Assembly (NCBI RefSeq): GCF_004764705.1
Contig: NZ_SHLX01000004.1
Coordinates: 62,001 to 126,000 of the forward strand
Length of the DNA stretch: 64,000 nt
Direction of reading: 5' to 3'
DNA from: Paenibacillus cymbidii
Lineage (GTDB): Bacteria > Bacillota > Bacilli > Paenibacillales > NBRC-103111
The stretch's first letter is position 1; each line of letters starts with the position of its first letter. Both the position numbers and the translations under genes were made by a program. Positions 16,974-25,447 of this stretch are shown here, in pieces. The notes below the pieces were generated by a model. It ran no database searches. It saw only the letters and a list, made by a program, of their open reading frames with translations, and had not been told where the DNA came from.

Positions 16974-17024
16974 GCAGCGAGAGGCTGGCAAGCGCCGCGG
17001 CGATTGCGGGAGTGGCGAGGATTC

Positions 17025-17058
17025 AAATAAGCCATGTTTTTTTTTATGGCTTATTTTT
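17025..17058 (+). terminator. Terminator hairpin with the AATAAGCCAT stem
   Basis: AAATAAGCCAT (17025-17035) pairs perfectly with ATGGCTTATTT (17046-17056) around a loop that is almost all T. It lies 52 bases after the TetR stop. The stem core AATAAGCCA/TGGCTTATT is the one used by hairpins of the four-hairpin elements near 43.9 and 58.4 kb. Termination could run either way. Confidence 0.7.
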
Positions 17059-17136
17059 GCTGACACCGGATTTTTGTCCGCAATAGGCCGGACCATTGGA
17101 GAGCAGACCGTTGCCTGCAGCGGCACGGCCGGCGCA

Positions 17137-17165
17137 TTGTTCGTTGGCTGATCTTACGGTATGAT
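17137..17165 (+). promoter_or_regulatory. Sigma-A promoter of the pspA operon
   Basis: TTGTTC (17137-17142), a 17-base spacer and TATGAT (17160-17165) lie 33 bases before the pspA start. No sigma-W-like pair (TGAAAC with CGTA at the proper distance) was found between the TetR terminator and the gene, unlike the B. subtilis operon. Confidence 0.7.
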
Positions 17166-17198
17166 GAAGCTAATATGACGGTTGCACAAGGAGGAAGC

Positions 17199-17882
17199 AT
17201 GGGAATTTTATCGAGGTTTCGAGATATTATGACCAGCAATCTGAACGCTCTGCTCGATAGAAGCGAGGATCCGGAGAAAACGGTCGATGCGTTCATTGCC
17301 AGCGCAAACAGAGATCTCGGCAGTATCAGAGCGGAAACGGCCTCGCTCTTGGCGGAGGAGCGAAGAACGAAACGGGCGCTGGAGGAATGCCAAGACGAGA
17401 TCGACAAACTGCAGCGTTATGCGGAGAAGGCGGTTGCCGCGGGCAACGATCGGGAAGCCGTCAAGTTTCTGGAGCGTAAAGCGCCGCTCGCGGAGAAATC
17501 AGCCAAGCTGCAAGCCGCGCATGACGATGCTGCCGCGAACGTCGGCAAAATGCAGCAAATGCAGGACAAACTCGAAGCCGATATCAGCCAATTGGAGGCG
17601 CGGCGGACAAAGCTGAAGGAAACAATGGCGGCGGCGCGGAACCAGCAACGAGTAAACGCTGCCGGTTCGCCCACAGGCGGCAATATCGATGCGACGCTGA
17701 CAGCGATGGAGGAGAAGGCCAACCAAGCGTATGACGAGGCGATGGCCATTGCCGAGCTGCGGGCGGGAACGAACGACGATCTCGACGAGCAGTTCGCGCA
17801 GCTCGATAAGCGCAGCCAAGCAACGACGAATCCGGAAGACGAACTGGCGGCAATTAAGGCAAAGATGAACAAAGCGACATAA
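17199..17882 (+). CDS. pspA: PspA/IM30 family membrane-stress protein
   Basis: A 227-residue protein that is almost entirely coiled coil, beginning GILSRFRDIMTSNLNALLDR, the amphipathic membrane-binding helix of PspA. The middle is rich in charged heptads (EERRTKRALEECQDEIDKLQ), matching the ESCRT-III-like hairpin. AAGGAGG lies 4 bases before the ATG. PspA proteins oligomerise on the inner face of the membrane and protect it when it leaks. The next three genes match YdjG, YdjH and YdjI in order, which supports orthology with the B. subtilis stress operon. Confidence 0.92.
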   Translation: MGILSRFRDIMTSNLNALLDRSEDPEKTVDAFIASANRDLGSIRAETASLLAEERRTKRALEECQDEIDKLQRYAEKAVAAGNDREAVKFLERKAPLAEKSAKLQAAHDDAAANVGKMQQMQDKLEADISQLEARRTKLKETMAAARNQQRVNAAGSPTGGNIDATLTAMEEKANQAYDEAMAIAELRAGTNDDLDEQFAQLDKRSQATTNPEDELAAIKAKMNKAT

Positions 17883-17936
17883 TCCGCTTCGAAGCAAAAG
17901 CCCATCTTGGTGGGGTTATCTGAGAGGGGTGAGCAG

Positions 17937-18971
17937 ATGCAGGTGATTGATTACAAATGTCCGAATTGCGGCAGCAGCATGGTGTTCGACAGCGAAACCG
18001 GGATGTTGACCTGCCAAAGCTGCGGAAGAAAGGACAATATCGAGCAACATGCCGATCCGCTTGCGGCTCCCAATTCGTATGCCGAAGGCGAAGCGGTCGA
18101 GTACCATTGCAAAAGCTGCGGCGCGATCGTAATCACCGACGCGGAAACAACGGCCACGGTGTGCAGCTTCTGCGGCTCCCCGATCGTACTCGGCGATCGG
18201 CTGACCGGAAAGCTGGCGCCGGTGAAGGTCATCCCGTTTGCGATCAGCAAGGAAGAAGCGATGGCCGCCTTTCGCAAATGGTGCCGAAACGGCCGACTGA
18301 CGCCGAACGGGTTCATGACGGCGGATCGGGTCAAAGGCATCACCGGGATGTACGTTCCTTTCTGGCTGTACGATCTGAACAATCATATCGAGGTGCAAGC
18401 CCATGGCACGAAGGTGAGAAGCTACCGGCAGGGCGACTACCAATATACGGAAACGTCGCATTTTGAAGTGTACCGCAAGATTCGCCTGGATTATCGCAAC
18501 GTGCCGATCGACGCCTCGGTCAAAATGAACGACGAGCTGATGGACAAATTGGAGCCGTTCCCTTACGAGCAGCTGAAAAGCTTCAAAACGCCTTATCTCG
18601 CTGGCTTCCTGGCGGAAAAGTACAGCTATACCGACGAAGAGCTGTTCCCCCGGGCGAAACAAAAAATCAGCGCCTTTATCGATGCCTATATCCGTTCCAC
18701 GATGTCGGGATATTCGACTGTCACCAATACAAGCAAACAAATCGATACGCCGTTTCAACCCGCGGATTATGTGCTGCTTCCGGTATGGGTGGTGCATTAT
18801 GACTACAAGCGATTGGCGTATACGTTTGCGATGAACGGGCAGACGGGCAAGGTGGTCGGCAAGCCGCCGATCAGCAAGGCCAAAGTGAGCGCATGGTTCG
18901 CCGGTGTTGCCGGCATTTCTTTCCTGGGGATGAAGCTGCTTGCCGTTTTGTCGGGAGGGGGATTGTGGTGA
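17937..18971 (+). CDS. ydjG: YdjG-like zinc-ribbon membrane protein
   Basis: A 344-residue protein starting with two zinc ribbons: CPNCGSSM with CQSCGRK near residues 7-31, then CKSCG with CSFCGSP near 54-81. A conserved central region (MYVPFWLYDLNNHIEVQA and LLPVWVVHYDYKRLAYTF) follows. The C-terminus has one hydrophobic segment (AGVAGISFLGMKLLAVL). In B. subtilis YdjG and YdjH form a membrane complex that recruits YdjI and PspA. The ATG at 17937 follows GAGAGGGGTGAG; an earlier in-frame start at 17907 is less likely. The next gene overlaps it by 4 bases. Confidence 0.82.
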   Translation: MQVIDYKCPNCGSSMVFDSETGMLTCQSCGRKDNIEQHADPLAAPNSYAEGEAVEYHCKSCGAIVITDAETTATVCSFCGSPIVLGDRLTGKLAPVKVIPFAISKEEAMAAFRKWCRNGRLTPNGFMTADRVKGITGMYVPFWLYDLNNHIEVQAHGTKVRSYRQGDYQYTETSHFEVYRKIRLDYRNVPIDASVKMNDELMDKLEPFPYEQLKSFKTPYLAGFLAEKYSYTDEELFPRAKQKISAFIDAYIRSTMSGYSTVTNTSKQIDTPFQPADYVLLPVWVVHYDYKRLAYTFAMNGQTGKVVGKPPISKAKVSAWFAGVAGISFLGMKLLAVLSGGGLW

Positions 18972-19771
18972 GCGGAAAACGTGCGGTTGTCGCCGTATGG
19001 CTGCTCTTCGCCGTATGCTTCTCCGTGCTGACCGGCGCAAAGTCGGGAGAAGCCGCCGCGGCGGAAAACAAACAGCTGATTTATGACGATGCGGGCTTGC
19101 TGAGCGCGGAAGCGTACGGAGAACTGAACGCGTTGGCCAACCGATACGGCGCGCGCAGAGAAACGGACATTATTATCGTTACTTCCCGAAACGCAGGCAA
19201 TGCCGACGTGATGAAGATGACCGAGGATTTTTACGACGAGAAGGCGCCCGGTTACGATAAACCGCATGGCAACGCGGTTATACTGACCGTGGATATGAAA
19301 AACCGCGAAATATATTTGGCCGGGTTCTACAAAGCGGAAACTTACCTCGACGATAGCCGGCTAAATAAAATCCGCGCCAAAATCAGCCCGGCTTTAACGA
19401 GCGGCGATTATGAGCTTGCGTTCCGGACGTATATTCGCACCACCTCCAATTATATGGGGTACCGCCCCGGGGTGAACCCGGACAACATTTTGTTCAACGG
19501 CTGGTTTCAACTGGCGGTGGCGCTGGTCGTCGGCGGAATCGTTGTCGGCCTGATGGTGTTTCGTTCCGGCGGCCGTGTGACCGTAACCGGGCGAACGTAC
19601 GAGGACGCGGGCACCTCGGGGGTTCTGGAGCACAGCGACCGGTTTTTGCATACGACGGTAACGAAGCAGAAAATCGAGCGAAACAGCGGTGGCGGCGGAG
19701 GCAGAGGCGGCGGTGGCGGCGGGACGACAAGCGGCGGCCATTCGCACAGCGGCAGCAGAGGATCATTTTAG
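18968..19771 (+). CDS. ydjH: YdjH-like TPM-domain membrane protein
   Basis: A 267-residue protein with an N-terminal signal or anchor segment, a TPM domain at about residues 35-150 (LIYDDAGLLSAEAYGELNAL, ETDIIIVTSRNAG), a second membrane helix near 178-198 (FQLAVALVVGGIVVGLMVF) and a glycine-rich tail ending SGGHSHSGSRGSF. The GTG start overlaps the ydjG stop as GTGA, indicating translational coupling. TPM domains occur in the membrane-quality-control proteins YgcG and YdjH. The glycine tail resembles low-complexity ends of YgcG-like proteins. Confidence 0.82.
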   Translation: MSGKRAVVAVWLLFAVCFSVLTGAKSGEAAAAENKQLIYDDAGLLSAEAYGELNALANRYGARRETDIIIVTSRNAGNADVMKMTEDFYDEKAPGYDKPHGNAVILTVDMKNREIYLAGFYKAETYLDDSRLNKIRAKISPALTSGDYELAFRTYIRTTSNYMGYRPGVNPDNILFNGWFQLAVALVVGGIVVGLMVFRSGGRVTVTGRTYEDAGTSGVLEHSDRFLHTTVTKQKIERNSGGGGGRGGGGGGTTSGGHSHSGSRGSF

Positions 19772-19790
19772 ACGAAAGGAATGGTGCAAG

Positions 19791-20780
19791 GTGGCGTTTT
19801 TTAGCAATCAATTTGCGAATGTCGTGGAATGGGAAGAATTTCGCGACGATATGATTTTCTGGAAGTGGCACAACCGTGAAATCAAAAAAGGCAGCAAGCT
19901 GGTCATCCGTCCCGGTCAGGATGCGATTTTTATCCACAACGGCAAAATCGAAGGCATCTTCGAGCAGGAAGGAGAGTATAATGTCGCTTCCGAGATCATT
20001 CCGTTCCTGTCGACGCTGAAAGGATTCAAATTCGGCTTCAACAGCGGGATGCGGGTGGAAGTGCTGTTCGTCAACACGAAGGAATTTACCGTCAAGTGGG
20101 GAACGCAAAATCCGGTGCTCATCCCGACTCCCCAGCTGCCGGGCGGCATGCCGATCCGGGCGAACGGCACGTTTCATTTCAAAGTGAACGATTATGTGAC
20201 GCTGATCGATAAAATTGCCGGAGTCAAGGACAGCTACCTGGTGGATGACGTCAAAATCCGGATTACCGCCGTACTGGATCAACTGCTGATGAAGTGGATC
20301 AGCCGGGAAGGCAAGGACATGTTCAATCTCCAGGCGAATGCGTACGACATTGCCACCGGCATTCGCGAAGACCTCGATATGCAGGTGATGGACAACGGCA
20401 TGACCATTACCGGCTTTCACGTGATGAGCTTCAACTACCCGCAAGAAATCCAGGATAAAATTACGAAGACGGCGTCCTACGAGATGATCGGCAATGTGCC
20501 GAAGTACCAGCAAATTGCCATGACGGACGGCATGGCGTCCGGCAACGTCAAGGGCGGCGGCGCCGCGGCTGACATGGCGGGCATGATGATGGGCATGAAC
20601 ATCGCCAATGAAATGATGAAAAAGATGAATGAAGGCCAGCAGCAGCCTGCGGCAGGAGCGAACCAAACGCCCGGGGCGCCGTCGCCCGGGGGGAGCCGGC
20701 CGAACTTCTGCCCGAACTGCGGCGCCAAAAACGAAGGCGCCAACTTCTGCCCGACGTGCGGGCAAAAATTGAACGCATAG
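19791..20780 (+). CDS. ydjI: YdjI-like SPFH-domain protein with C-terminal zinc ribbon
   Basis: A 329-residue protein starting (V/M)AFFSNQFANVVEWEEF, followed by an SPFH/band-7-like domain (LVIRPGQDAIFIHNGKIEG, FHFKVNDYVTLIDKIAG). It ends in a Met/Gly-rich helix and a zinc ribbon (CPNCGAKNEGANFCPTCG). The GTG at 19791 is chosen because the frame upstream overlaps ydjH and because B. subtilis YdjI starts at the same point. In that species YdjI bridges the YdjG-YdjH membrane complex and PspA. It is the last gene of the operon, before the terminator at 20814. Confidence 0.88.
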   Translation: MAFFSNQFANVVEWEEFRDDMIFWKWHNREIKKGSKLVIRPGQDAIFIHNGKIEGIFEQEGEYNVASEIIPFLSTLKGFKFGFNSGMRVEVLFVNTKEFTVKWGTQNPVLIPTPQLPGGMPIRANGTFHFKVNDYVTLIDKIAGVKDSYLVDDVKIRITAVLDQLLMKWISREGKDMFNLQANAYDIATGIREDLDMQVMDNGMTITGFHVMSFNYPQEIQDKITKTASYEMIGNVPKYQQIAMTDGMASGNVKGGGAAADMAGMMMGMNIANEMMKKMNEGQQQPAAGANQTPGAPSPGGSRPNFCPNCGAKNEGANFCPTCGQKLNA

Positions 20781-20813
20781 CGCAGCGGGCATGCCCCGGC
20801 GCAAACCAATGAA

Positions 20814-20838
20814 GCCCGCGTCTGTCGCGGGCTTTTTC
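20814..20838 (+). terminator. Rho-independent terminator after ydjI
   Basis: GCCCGCG (20814-20820) pairs with CGCGGGC (20826-20832) around TCTGT and is followed by TTTTTC. Confidence 0.9.
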
Positions 20839-21045
20839 TTGCTATTAAAAACTTTTTGAGGCAACAGTGGCGCCCCCATCAATCAGCGAATTTTCCCCCT
20901 CCCTTGGCGAATTGTGAACCTGCCGCGTGCCGTCGTTCGCCGCTATACTGGAATTGCAGCAGGAAGCCAAGCGGCCAAACGGCGCCTCGACCAGAGACAT
21001 CTGATGCTGCATGCGACAATTGACATTTTTACGGGAGGGATCGAT

Positions 21046-22440
21046 TTGAAAAAGAGAATGATGATCGCCGCGACGGCTTTGACGCTGGTTGCGTCAATCG
21101 CTGCCGGTTGCGGCAGCGGGACGGGCAAGGACAGCGCCGGAACGGCTTCGCCCGCAGGTTCGCCGAAAGCGAGCTCGTCCGCCAAGCCGAGCGGTGCGGA
21201 CAAGCAGATTACGATCGAGTTTTGGGGCGGCCCGCAAGTGTTGAACGTGGAGGGGATCAAGTCCACGGAATACGGCGATTACGAAAAAGCGATGATCGCT
21301 TCGTTCGAGGAAAAAAATCCGGGTATCAAAGTGAAGTACAAGCTGATCGGGGCGGCCGAAATCGAGCAGGCGATCACCGTTGCGCTAACCGGCAACAACC
21401 AGCCCGACGTCATTCTGGACGCGCTCGGCAAACGGTTGATCAAATATGTGAACAGCGGCAAAGTGGAGGACATCAGCGATTTCTACGACCCGTCCAAATT
21501 CAACAAAAGCATGATCGACGCGGTAACGATCAACGGCAAAATATACGGCGTGCCGCTGTGGGATCATCCGGAGATCGTTTTCCTGAACAAAACGATCTTC
21601 AAGAACAAAGGGCTGGAAAACCTGATTCCGGCGAGTCGCGACTGGACGATCGACCAAATGCGCGACGTGCTGAAGCAAGTATCGGGCGGCGGCGTGTACG
21701 GCACGGCATTCTACGCGCTTAACGAGCAGGGCGACGAGATGATGCAGCAGCGGTTCTACAATATGGGCGGCAAAATGTGGAACGACGAACAAACCGAAAT
21801 CGTGATGGACAAATATCCGGAAGCGGCCGAATGGATCCAGACGATGATCGACATGATGAAGGAGGGCTCGGCGGCGCCCGGAGCGGCAACGACACAAGCG
21901 GTCGACGCGCTGGAAATGTTCAAGCAGGGCAAGCTTGCGATGCTGCCGTGGGGCACGGGAATGTACGGCGCGATCGCGGCAGGCAAAAAGGACGGGTCGA
22001 TCAAAGCCGACATCGAGCTGTACGGGATCAAACCGCCGCACAAGGCGGGAGCGGAGCTTAGGCTGACGAACGTCGGCGCGGCCGGCATCTCCGTGTTCAA
22101 GCAAACCGACAAGGACAAGCGCGAAGCGGTCAAAAAATTCGTGCAGTTCATGACGACGCCGGCCAGCATCAAGGCGATGGCCAAAGCGGGCGGCTACTTG
22201 CCGGCCCACAACGAAGCCGCGTACGAACCGGACGATGCCGATCTGCGCGTCATTATGAAAGAGATCGCGAACATCCCGATGGCCAGCCTCGGCTACAAGT
22301 CGAAAGCGTACGCCGGCGTGCGCCCGCTCTGGTTCCCCGAGCTGCAGGCCGCCTTCGCCGGCGGCAAAACGCCGAAGCAGGCGGTGGCCGACTTCACGCA
22401 GAAGGCGAACAACATGATCGCGCAGGTCAACAAAAATTGA
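21046..22440 (+). CDS. Sugar ABC transporter substrate-binding lipoprotein
   Basis: A 464-residue lipoprotein with a lipobox at SIAAGC near residue 25, then a Ser/Ala/Gly linker and a family 1 solute-binding fold (ITIEFWGGPQVLN, IEQAITVALTGNNQPDVILD, IYGVPLWDHPEIVFLNKTIF). The TTG start at 21046 has GGGAGGG 6 bases upstream. It would be tethered outside the membrane and deliver an oligosaccharide to the permeases at 23613 and 24549. The hairpin at 22453-22481 separates it from the next gene and may let it be made in excess. Confidence 0.9.
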   Translation: MKKRMMIAATALTLVASIAAGCGSGTGKDSAGTASPAGSPKASSSAKPSGADKQITIEFWGGPQVLNVEGIKSTEYGDYEKAMIASFEEKNPGIKVKYKLIGAAEIEQAITVALTGNNQPDVILDALGKRLIKYVNSGKVEDISDFYDPSKFNKSMIDAVTINGKIYGVPLWDHPEIVFLNKTIFKNKGLENLIPASRDWTIDQMRDVLKQVSGGGVYGTAFYALNEQGDEMMQQRFYNMGGKMWNDEQTEIVMDKYPEAAEWIQTMIDMMKEGSAAPGAATTQAVDALEMFKQGKLAMLPWGTGMYGAIAAGKKDGSIKADIELYGIKPPHKAGAELRLTNVGAAGISVFKQTDKDKREAVKKFVQFMTTPASIKAMAKAGGYLPAHNEAAYEPDDADLRVIMKEIANIPMASLGYKSKAYAGVRPLWFPELQAAFAGGKTPKQAVADFTQKANNMIAQVNKN

Positions 22441-22452
22441 CGCAAGCGGATG

Positions 22453-22481
22453 CGCCCTGTTCCCTGCGAGCAGGGCGTTTT
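22453..22481 (+). terminator. Intercistronic hairpin (partial terminator or stability element)
   Basis: CGCCCTG (22453-22459) pairs with CAGGGCG (22471-22477), followed by TTTT. It sits between the binding-protein gene and the oxidoreductase/permease genes of the same likely operon, so read-through is presumably partial. Confidence 0.65.
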
Positions 22482-22501
22482 CGACTAACGGAGGGACATT
22501 C

Positions 22502-23608
22502 ATGAGCGGAACCACGATTCGATTCGGCATCGTCGGCTGCGGTTTTTTCGGCGGCGAGTTTGCCCGTATTCTGCAAGAGCTGGAAGGAACAAGTGTTGTC
22601 GCCGTTCAAGGCGGCAGCGGCAGAAGCACGGCCCGAATTGCGGCCGAGATCGGCTGCGATGTCGAAGAGCGGCTGGAAAGCCTCGCGGCGCGCGACGATG
22701 TCGACGCGATCCTCGTCGCAAGTCCGAACCATCTGCACCGGGAGCCGGTGCTGCAGGCGGCGCGCAACGGCAAACACGTCTTTTGCGAAAAGCCGGTTGC
22801 GCTTTCATCGGAAGATTGCCTCGCAATGACGGAGGCGTGCAGGCAAGCAGGCGTTCGCTTCATGGCCGGTCATATTTTGCACTTCGTCAGCGGCATCGAA
22901 CAGATCAAGCGCTGGATCGCAGACGGCGCAATCGGGCGTCCGGTAGCGCTTCATGCCGAGCGGACGGGCTGGGAAGAGCCGCGGGAAGAAGTCAGCTGGA
23001 AAAAAAACCAACTGGAATCGGGCGGCCATCTGTTCCATCACATCCATGAGCTCGATATGGCGATTGCCGTCATGGGCCCGGTTTCCAACGTTTATTTGGC
23101 GGCGGACAACGTGGCGCACCGCGGTCCCGGCTTCGGCGACGAAGACGATGTGCTGCTGCTTACGCTGCATTTTGCCGGCGGCGGCTTCGGCACGCTGCAG
23201 TTCGGCTCCGGTTTTCGCTGGGGCGAACACTATATGAAAATCAACGGCACGGAAGGCGCGATCAAGCTCGACTTCCGCGAATCGGTCGCCGAACTGCGGC
23301 GCGCCGGCGAACCGCCCGTCACAATCGGGTTGTACGGCGGACAAGAAGATGAAGACCGCAGGCAGTTGTACGCACGGATGGACGGCGGCGTCATTTACGG
23401 CGATCCTGCGAACCGGCCGCCGCTGTTTCTGCGGAACGTCATGAAACGGGAAATCGCGGCGTTCCGCGATGCGATTCTGGGCAAGCCGGTCGACGCGGAC
23501 AAGGCGTTGCTTTTCGACGGGACGGCGGCTAATCGTTCCGTGGCGGCGGCCGAGGCGGCGCTTCAATCGAAGCGTCTGCTTGCGCCGGTGCGGCCGCAGA
23601 CGGGGTGA
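22502..23608 (+). CDS. Gfo/Idh/MocA family NAD(P)-dependent oxidoreductase
   Basis: A 368-residue protein. The Rossmann start FGIVGCGFFGGEFARIL carries GxGxxG, and the family signature HVFCEKPVAL provides the lysine of the E-K-P motif near residue 98. The C-terminal alpha/beta domain has HLFHHIHELD, whose histidines fit the catalytic area. GGAGGG is just upstream of the ATG. Members oxidise or reduce cyclic sugars and inositols. Its place between a sugar-binding lipoprotein and the permeases suggests it acts on the imported sugar. Confidence 0.92.
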   Translation: MSGTTIRFGIVGCGFFGGEFARILQELEGTSVVAVQGGSGRSTARIAAEIGCDVEERLESLAARDDVDAILVASPNHLHREPVLQAARNGKHVFCEKPVALSSEDCLAMTEACRQAGVRFMAGHILHFVSGIEQIKRWIADGAIGRPVALHAERTGWEEPREEVSWKKNQLESGGHLFHHIHELDMAIAVMGPVSNVYLAADNVAHRGPGFGDEDDVLLLTLHFAGGGFGTLQFGSGFRWGEHYMKINGTEGAIKLDFRESVAELRRAGEPPVTIGLYGGQEDEDRRQLYARMDGGVIYGDPANRPPLFLRNVMKREIAAFRDAILGKPVDADKALLFDGTAANRSVAAAEAALQSKRLLAPVRPQTG

Positions 23609-23612
23609 GGCG

Positions 23613-24533
23613 ATGAGCGCGAAGCTAACGCGCAACGACGCGGCGGCGGCCGGCCGGGCAAGGAACGTGCTGCGCGGATGGCGCGAGCCCGCTTGGGGCT
23701 ACGCGTTCATTTTGCCGAATTTGGCGTTGATTGCGCTGTTCTTCCTTTACCCGCTGTTCAACACGTTCCGGCTCAGCTTGTTCCAGGCGAATATGTCGGG
23801 GGAAACGTTCATCGGCTTGGACAACTTCAGATCGCTGTTTGCCGACGATGTTGTCTTGAATTCGCTTAAACATACGTTTTATTTTGCGCTGATTATCGTG
23901 CCGATCATCGTTGCCCTTTCGTTTACCGTCGCCGGCATGATGAAAGATTTGCGCCCGTCCTCAAAGGCGCTGTTCCGCGTCGTGTTTTATTTGCCCGTCG
24001 TGGCGACGCCGGTCGTCGTTACGATGATCTGGGCCTGGATGTACAATGTCAACTTCGGGATTTTGAACTATTTGCGGAGCCTGCTTCATCTTGGGCCTGT
24101 CCAATGGTTGGGCACGACGTCGGGCGCATTCTTTTCGATCGTCATTGTCGTCGTTACCTGGTCGGTTGGGCAGCCGATCATCCTGTACCTTGCATCGATG
24201 GACGGCATTTCCAAGGATCTGTACGAAGCGGCGGAGCTTGACGGCGCCGGTCCGCTGCGCAAGTTTTTTGCTATCACCTTGCCCTTGATCGCGAACACGA
24301 CGCTGTTCGTGACCGTTACGACGACGATTTCGACGTTCCAGATTTTTGTCGTCATCCATTTGCTGACGCGCGGCGGACCGTATTTCAGCACGGAAACGCT
24401 CGTGTACACGATTTACCGCACCGCGTTTACCTCCACCGAATTCGGGGCTGCGTCCGCCCAAGGGGTCGTGTTGTTCGTCATCATCATGGTCATCGCGCTT
24501 GTGCAGCTGCGGCTGATTCGTTCGAAGGCATAA
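23613..24533 (+). CDS. Sugar ABC transporter permease (MalF/LacF type)
   Basis: A 306-residue membrane protein with six hydrophobic segments and the ABC-permease EAA loop EAAELDGAGPLRKFFAITLPL near residue 208, which docks to the ATPase. It starts 5 bases after the oxidoreductase stop and pairs with the permease at 24549. No ATP-binding subunit is encoded here; a shared MsmX-like ATPase elsewhere is likely, as is usual for these transporters in Bacillota. Confidence 0.92.
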   Translation: MSAKLTRNDAAAAGRARNVLRGWREPAWGYAFILPNLALIALFFLYPLFNTFRLSLFQANMSGETFIGLDNFRSLFADDVVLNSLKHTFYFALIIVPIIVALSFTVAGMMKDLRPSSKALFRVVFYLPVVATPVVVTMIWAWMYNVNFGILNYLRSLLHLGPVQWLGTTSGAFFSIVIVVVTWSVGQPIILYLASMDGISKDLYEAAELDGAGPLRKFFAITLPLIANTTLFVTVTTTISTFQIFVVIHLLTRGGPYFSTETLVYTIYRTAFTSTEFGAASAQGVVLFVIIMVIALVQLRLIRSKA

Positions 24534-24548
24534 TTCAGGAGGATCCGC

Positions 24549-25364
24549 ATGAAAGCTTCCCTTGCGCTGCGCTACATTTTATTGATTGCGGCGTCCGTCG
24601 TGTTCGTTTTTCCGCTGTACTGGATGGTGACCGGTTCGGTCAAGCCGGCGGTTTCCCTCTGGCAAGTGCCGCCCGACTGGTTTCCGCAAACGTTCGACTT
24701 GACGCAATACCGCACCTTGCTCGACAAACAGCCGGCGCTGCGCTGGCTGTTCAACAGCCTGTTCGTCGGCGTGGTGTCCGTCTTCTTCATCCTGCTGTTC
24801 TGCTCGCTCGCCGGCTATGCTTATGCGAAAAAACGATTTCGCGGCCGTCATGTTTTATTTTTCGTCATTATCGCCACCATGATGATGCCCCGCCAGGTGA
24901 CGTTGGTGCCGCTTTATTTGCTCGTATCCGATCTGGGGCTGCTCGATACGTACGCCGGACTTATTTTGCCGGTGATCGCTTATCCGTTCGGCGTTTTCCT
25001 GATCCGCCAGTTCGTCAGCTACATCCCCGACGAGCTGCTGAACGCGGCCAAAGTGGACGGCGCCGGGGAAATCCGCATTTTCGCGCAAATCGTCGTCCCG
25101 CTTATTTTGCCGGCGCTCGGCGCGCTGGCGATCTTTTCGTTCATGTACATCTGGAACGATTACATGTGGCAGCTCGTCGTGCTTACCTCCGACAATATGA
25201 AGACGCTGCCGCTTGGCGTCTCCGGACTGGTCAATCGCGAGATGAGCGTCAATTACGGCGTAGCGATGGCCGGCGGCACATTTGCGGCATTGCCGCTGAT
25301 CGTCTTTTTCCTGCTGTTCCAGCGCAGCTTCATTCGCGGCATTACGCTCGGATCGGACAAATAA
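24549..25364 (+). CDS. Sugar ABC transporter permease (MalG type)
   Basis: A 271-residue permease with six membrane segments. It has the start YILLIAASVVFVFPLYWMVT, the GSVKPAVSLW loop typical of MalG-like proteins, and the EAA-like loop LLNAAKVDGAGEIRIFAQIV near residue 165. AGGAGGATCC precedes the ATG. It forms the heterodimeric channel with the 23613 gene product. Confidence 0.92.
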   Translation: MKASLALRYILLIAASVVFVFPLYWMVTGSVKPAVSLWQVPPDWFPQTFDLTQYRTLLDKQPALRWLFNSLFVGVVSVFFILLFCSLAGYAYAKKRFRGRHVLFFVIIATMMMPRQVTLVPLYLLVSDLGLLDTYAGLILPVIAYPFGVFLIRQFVSYIPDELLNAAKVDGAGEIRIFAQIVVPLILPALGALAIFSFMYIWNDYMWQLVVLTSDNMKTLPLGVSGLVNREMSVNYGVAMAGGTFAALPLIVFFLLFQRSFIRGITLGSDK

Positions 25365-25447
25365 CGCGGATCGGAGCCGCTATGGTACAATAGAAGCGAC
25401 TGTCCGGTTTCGGCATATACAGGCCGTTGTACGGGCGGGAGGACACG

